DNA from: Acidobacteriota bacterium
Lineage (GTDB): Bacteria; Acidobacteriota; Terriglobia; Terriglobales; Acidobacteriaceae
Direction: 5' to 3'
Assembly: GCA_021781255.1 (NCBI GenBank)
Contig: JAJXXG010000906.1
Coordinates: forward strand, 1 to 9,717
Length of the DNA: 9,717 nt
Part shown: in pieces, positions 6,134 through 9,717 of the stretch
Layout of the letters: the number at the start of each line of letters is the position of its first letter
Numbering within the stretch: position 1 is the first letter of the stretch
Translations under genes and position numbers: made by a program
The notes under the pieces: model-generated
The model's input: only the letters and a program-made list of their open reading frames with translations
What the model was told of the DNA's origin: nothing
Database searches by the model: none

Positions 6134-7822
6134 TTACTGTGACTGCTTGCATTGCGGTTGCTGAGGCGGGAGGATCGGCGAGGCTATACCGACATTCCAA
6201 TTCCATGGCTCGTTTCCGCTGGCCCGGCGCCTGCATACGACCTCTTCATTCAGCCCATACATTCCGGGTAAAAGGTTAGTTGAGGGGCGTGGTGCATCCG
6301 CAATCTTCATGTATGCGCCCGTTGATCCATATGGCGGCCAGGCGGCCTCGCCTTGAGCTGTGGGGACCCCAGAGCGCGCGAACGAACTCCAGTAGTCGAT
6401 CATCGCGTCGGACAGTCTTTTCTCTTTGTCGGTGTTTGGAATCTTGGGCCAGAGTGGTGGCGTGCCGTCAAAGGTCCCAAAGACAGAGGGCAACTCACTT
6501 GCATGAAAGGCGTGAAGGGCAGCGGCATCTTCGGCGGGGTATCCGTGGTCAAAGAAATAGAGGAACGACGAGATCCCCTTGGCTCCCTGATTTTTGACGA
6601 GCCGCACGGCCGTCCATCCATAAAGTGCATCGCGCGTGGTGGCCAAGATGCTTTCCTCCATGTTGGTTGAGGGATAGAGCCGCAGGAATTCTCCTGCGAG
6701 ATCCAGATACCTCTCGCGAATGATCTTCTCGTACTTTTCCGGAGTGGCTGGGGGGCGTGGCGCCAGAATTCTCAAAGAACGGATTTCGCCGCTGTTGAAT
6801 CCGGCGAGTAGTGGCACGGGAGCCTGATCGCCCTTTTCGAAGACTTCGACGAGTTGGTGCGGGAGCACATGTCCATCAATCGCACCCCAGGGTGCGAATC
6901 CCGCCTTCGTCGCTGCCTCAGTGAGCTTATCGGCGTCCATGGCCCGCATCGCAGCAATATTCGGTGCATGCAGGGCCTGGGCGAGCTTCACACCGCTTTC
7001 TTCGGCAGAGGGCATGCCATATTTCGCCTTCTTCAGTTCGGGCGTTGAGATCATGTATCCGCTCTCCAAGATCGCCTTGGCGAACAAGCCTCGAGCGGGC
7101 GGCGAGATCATGAGGTACATCACGCTCAGAGCCCCTGCGGACTCGCCGGCGATGGTGACATTGGAGGGGTCACCCCCGAAGGCACCGATGTTATCCCTGA
7201 CCCATTTGAGGGCTTCAATTTGATCGAGCAGGCCATAATTGCCGGAGATTCCGAGCGGCGACTCCTTGCTGAGCTCGGGATGCGCCAGCCAGCCCAGGAC
7301 GCCAAGCCGATAGTTGATGCTGACGATTACGATGCCTTGCTCTGCGAGCCGAGTGCCGTCATAGAAAGGCTCTCTGCTCGCGCCCCCGACTAGTGCTCCT
7401 CCGTAAATCCAGAAGAAGACCGGCGCGTTATGTGCGTTTCGAGTCGCCCAAATGTTGAGTGTCAGGCAATCCTCGCTCATGGGCATGGGATCGCGCGTGT
7501 AGATGTTTGACAATTGCGGCTGTGGCTGGGGGCAGGCCGTACCGAAATCGATGGCCTTCCGGATGCCGGACCAGCGCGGCATGGCAGCGGGAGGTTGCCA
7601 TCGCCGTGAGCCTGTGGGGGGCTCTGCAAAAGGAATGCCCTTGAAGACGCGCAGGGCACCCGCGAAGGATCCTTCCACCTTGCCGGCAGGGGCGTTAATG
7701 ATCGGGCCATGGCTTCCTGGGGATGTGTTCGACATAGCGTGAGCCGAATGGGCGAACTGCGAAGATGCAAAAGCGATGCACGCCGTAATGGAACTGGTGA
7801 GCAGGCGAGAAAGGAACTTCAT
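6134..7822 (-). CDS. Secreted type-B carboxylesterase (esterase B, proximal gene)
   Basis: A second COesterase-family protein, 562 residues, predicted to be exported and to cleave carboxylic esters of unknown identity. The signal peptide runs MKFLSRLLTSSITACIAFAS to AHSAHA, with probable cleavage after Ala29. The marks are FKGIPFAEPP (60-69), EDCLTLNIW (117-125), an oxyanion-hole segment YGGAL (140-144) in place of the sister's HGGGF, Ser228 in GESAG, probable Glu346 in GFNSGE, and probable His440 in HAFHASE. Cys97 and Cys119 match the conserved disulfide. The start at 7822 is set by GGAGG (7832-7836, 9 nt upstream), by the signal peptide and by the coupling to the transporter gene: the ATG overlaps the transporter's TGA as ATGA. 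The frame stays open back to 8155, but those 111 extra codons are shadow of the transporter gene. It matches esterase A along its full length, including the PSTxLxPGM tail region, so the pair looks like a tandem duplication. Confidence 0.88.
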   Translation of the reverse strand: MKFLSRLLTSSITACIAFASSQFAHSAHAMSNTSPGSHGPIINAPAGKVEGSFAGALRVFKGIPFAEPPTGSRRWQPPAAMPRWSGIRKAIDFGTACPQPQPQLSNIYTRDPMPMSEDCLTLNIWATRNAHNAPVFFWIYGGALVGGASREPFYDGTRLAEQGIVIVSINYRLGVLGWLAHPELSKESPLGISGNYGLLDQIEALKWVRDNIGAFGGDPSNVTIAGESAGALSVMYLMISPPARGLFAKAILESGYMISTPELKKAKYGMPSAEESGVKLAQALHAPNIAAMRAMDADKLTEAATKAGFAPWGAIDGHVLPHQLVEVFEKGDQAPVPLLAGFNSGEIRSLRILAPRPPATPEKYEKIIRERYLDLAGEFLRLYPSTNMEESILATTRDALYGWTAVRLVKNQGAKGISSFLYFFDHGYPAEDAAALHAFHASELPSVFGTFDGTPPLWPKIPNTDKEKRLSDAMIDYWSSFARSGVPTAQGEAAWPPYGSTGAYMKIADAPRPSTNLLPGMYGLNEEVVCRRRASGNEPWNWNVGIASPILPPQQPQCKQSQ

Positions 7823-9156
7823 GGGGCCATTCCTCCAACCGGGCAGTTTTCTTTTCGAAGTACGCTCGCCAACATCAGAAAGAGGGCGATAGCGATCAGG
7901 TAGAAAGGCGCGAGGGCGTAAAGGGCCATCTGTAACGAATGATGGGGATGGTGCGCGTGGAAGAAGTCGCTGGCGGCGCCGACGAAGGTAGGGCCGAGTC
8001 CGAGGCCGATGAAATTCATAACCAGAAGCAAAAGAGCGCCTGAGATGACACGCTGGTCCGGCCGCATTTCTTCCTGGACAAAAGTAACCACGGAGGAAAG
8101 ATAGAAATAATTCAGAAATATGGTCGCTACAAGGAACGGCAAAGCCATGGGCCACGAGGGGGTCCGCACGAAGGCGAGATAGAGAGGAACAGCGAGAGCG
8201 AGCGACGCAGCGGGAATCAGGGCGTAGGCAGGCTTTGAAGCTCGTGTGAAACGGTCAATTAACCGGCCGGACACAAACATACTGCCGCTCATTCCGATCA
8301 GAACAACGAGGGAATACCAGCTGGCGACCTGCTTGAGCACCATACCCTTTTCCCGCATGAGGAAGAGTACTGTGAAGTTGCCAAGTCCATAGGTGATGAA
8401 CTGGGTGGCGCCAGAGGCGAGAGCAGCCAACAAGAGGGAAGGCCGTGAGAAGAACATGATCACGGTGTCGCGGAACCTGGAGCTGCTCTTATCAGGTTGA
8501 TCAGGAGAGCGATCCAGGCCGCCGCGACGCGGTTCTCGCACCAGCAAAAGGACCGCCAGCGCTGCCAAGATACCAGTTGCACCGAGGAAAAAGAAGGCAT
8601 ACCTCCAATTGAAAGCCGCAGCGATAGAAGCTCCGAATGCGATGCCCAACGCGGCCCCAATCCCAGGACCAAGGTTGAACAGCCCCAGTGCTGTCCCGCG
8701 GCGGCCAGGCGGGAAGTAGTCGGCGATGATTGAGTAAGAGGGCGGAACGCCGCCAGCTTCCCCGAAGCCGACAGTCATGTAGGCGAACGCGAATCCTGCA
8801 TAGCTGGCGGCGAACCCGCAGCACATGGTGGCCAGGCTCCAGATTGCGCACGCGATGGACAGGATGCGCGACCGGTTTGTCTTGTCGGCTAACCATCCCA
8901 CCGGGATGGAGATGCAGCAATAGAAAAGCGCGAAGTAGAATCCACCTATCAAACCGAGCTGGCCGTCCGAGACCTTAAGATCCTCCTGAATCGGCTTTGC
9001 CAGAATGGCTGGAAGCTGGCGCGACAGGAAATTCAGGATGTAGACGCAGCATAAGACTGCAAGGGCCACCCAGGCGCGGCGTCCTGTGACAGTCGGCGTC
9101 CGCAGCGCCTGTTGGCTTGCCTGACCTTTCGTCGTTGGGGAAGAGTGCACAGCCAT
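7819..9156 (-). CDS. Major facilitator superfamily transporter, Spinster-like
   Basis: An inner-membrane secondary transporter of 445 residues with 12 predicted membrane segments (approximately 26-46, 68-90, 98-118, 121-143, 155-178, 185-206, 240-262, 276-297, 310-330, 336-358, 370-392, 410-432). The TM2-TM3 loop has the MFS motif GWLADKTNRSRIL (87-99). The segment ILAKPIQEDLKVSDGQLGLI (51-70) and GFGEAGGVPPSYSIIADYFP (130-149) are typical of bacterial Spinster-like members, including Glu133 in TM4. In TM1 the usual LNFxDRQ reads LNFLSRQ, with Ser45 in place of the common Asp. The substrate is unknown. Its place between a glycan hydrolase and two esterases suggests a product or substrate of those enzymes, as an inference. 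The ATG at 9156 has AGGA 4 nt upstream and starts 27 bp after the preceding gene's stop. The 3' end overlaps the esterase B start by 4 bp. Confidence 0.85.
   Translation of the reverse strand: MAVHSSPTTKGQASQQALRTPTVTGRRAWVALAVLCCVYILNFLSRQLPAILAKPIQEDLKVSDGQLGLIGGFYFALFYCCISIPVGWLADKTNRSRILSIACAIWSLATMCCGFAASYAGFAFAYMTVGFGEAGGVPPSYSIIADYFPPGRRGTALGLFNLGPGIGAALGIAFGASIAAAFNWRYAFFFLGATGILAALAVLLLVREPRRGGLDRSPDQPDKSSSRFRDTVIMFFSRPSLLLAALASGATQFITYGLGNFTVLFLMREKGMVLKQVASWYSLVVLIGMSGSMFVSGRLIDRFTRASKPAYALIPAASLALAVPLYLAFVRTPSWPMALPFLVATIFLNYFYLSSVVTFVQEEMRPDQRVISGALLLLVMNFIGLGLGPTFVGAASDFFHAHHPHHSLQMALYALAPFYLIAIALFLMLASVLRKENCPVGGMAP
7832..7836 (-). promoter_or_regulatory. Ribosome binding site of esterase B, inside the transporter gene
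   Basis: GGAGG on the minus strand, 9 nt before the ATG at 7822, lies within the last codons of the transporter gene. Together with the ATGA stop/start overlap it indicates translational coupling and rules out the far-upstream start at 8155. Confidence 0.65.
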
Positions 9157-9183
9157 CGGTTCCTGGTCCCAATCTCCGGGTTG

Positions 9184-9717
9184 TTACCGCTCTGCCGAAG
9201 GCTCGCTGGCTTTGTTATCGGCGTTATATGCCATCACGCGGTATCTGGTCGCAAACAAATCGGCAAACGAGCTGTTCCTCGCTCCCTGGTCCACCCAGGG
9301 TGTGTCGGCGTCTGTGGCGCGCCGATCACAAACCGTTTCCCACTGGGACGAGCCACCCTTGCGGCGCTGCACGCTGTAAACAACTGCACCCGGCACGCCG
9401 TGCCATTCCACCAGGCCGATGCCCTTGAATGTGATCACGGGAGCTGCGGGCACCGGATGCGGCGGAACAGGCATTCCCGCCATCACAAACGCGTGCGTAC
9501 GGAGGAGTTCAGCGCGCGCCTGCATCTCATGCGCCGAGTTGATAAGTGTGTTGACTCCACCGTAGAAGAGAGACCACCATTGGCCGCTCTCATCCCACCT
9601 TGAATACGAAGCACTGTTCACCGGAGCCGAGATCGGCTGCCACCCGAATTTATCTGCGTGCGCCTGAAGCGCCCAGAATCCATCCCCAGAGATATTCGTG
9701 TCGCTTTCTAGAGTCTT
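9184..9717 (-). CDS. C-terminal part of a probable GH5-like mannanase/cellulase with a FnIII-like domain (partial)
   Basis: The frame is open from the right edge to TAA at 9184-9186, giving the last 177 residues of a longer protein. The first ~90 residues (SGDGFWALQAHADKFGWQPI, then ESGQWWSLFYGGVNT and a helix with LLRTHAFVMAGMPVP) resemble the end of the (beta/alpha)8 barrel in bacterial GH5 beta-mannanase/cellulase-like proteins. The catalytic Glu residues would lie outside the window. A Pro-rich linker (PVPPHPVPAAP) leads to a ~70-residue fibronectin-III-like domain (VEWHGVPGAVVYSVQR to YRVMAYNADNKASEPS). Such domains are common in secreted glycan-degrading enzymes. The GTG at 9621 is internal and not a start. 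The gene is the first visible member of the minus-strand operon, 27 bp before the transporter. I am confident in a secreted glycoside hydrolase, less so in mannan as substrate. Confidence 0.65.
   Translation of the reverse strand, partial: KTLESDTNISGDGFWALQAHADKFGWQPISAPVNSASYSRWDESGQWWSLFYGGVNTLINSAHEMQARAELLRTHAFVMAGMPVPPHPVPAAPVITFKGIGLVEWHGVPGAVVYSVQRRKGGSSQWETVCDRRATDADTPWVDQGARNSSFADLFATRYRVMAYNADNKASEPSAER

Noticed and set aside
7823..8155. N-terminal extension of esterase B by 111 residues
   Set aside because: The extension is Arg/Pro-rich antisense-like shadow of the transporter gene. A signal peptide and ribosome site define the start at 7822.

Overview
The window most likely comes from an acidobacterium (class Terriglobia or a relative). 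The main evidence is an 825-residue duplicated MacB/FtsX-type permease with no ATPase gene beside it, the ADOP (acidobacterial duplicated orphan permease) layout. The coding style is moderately GC-rich, and the secreted-hydrolase locus fits a soil saprotroph. Taxonomy is inferred from protein families, not from a marker gene.

Layout. Positions 1-955 form a GC-rich, gene-poor segment. It holds the 3' end of an unrecognised plus-strand frame and a decayed minus-strand gene that reads as one protein only across a frameshift and an in-frame stop. Downstream of that relic is a terminator-like hairpin facing the minus strand. Positions 956-1489 are an AT-richer stretch with no convincing gene. The plus-strand permease occupies 1490-3967. 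A 416-bp convergent gap follows, with one unexplained open frame.

From 4384 to the right edge everything reads on the minus strand, as one probable operon. In transcription order: the C-terminal end of a secreted glycoside hydrolase (GH5 mannanase/cellulase-like, with a C-terminal fibronectin-III-like domain), a 27-bp gap, a Spinster-like MFS transporter, a 4-bp ATGA overlap, a secreted type-B carboxylesterase, a 100-bp gap, and a second, paralogous secreted type-B carboxylesterase.

Reading: the minus-strand block looks like a polysaccharide or ester utilisation unit. An extracytoplasmic hydrolase would attack a glycan, two exported esterases would remove ester groups or cut a small ester, and the MFS protein would move a small product or substrate. 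The substrate cannot be told from sequence alone. The permease is transcribed convergently and appears unrelated. I found no rRNA, tRNA, CRISPR array, integrase or transposase. The least ordinary points are the decayed gene with a possible ~70-nt RNA behind it, the Asp-to-Ser change in the TM1 motif of the transporter, and the tandem esterase pair with differing oxyanion-hole sequences.
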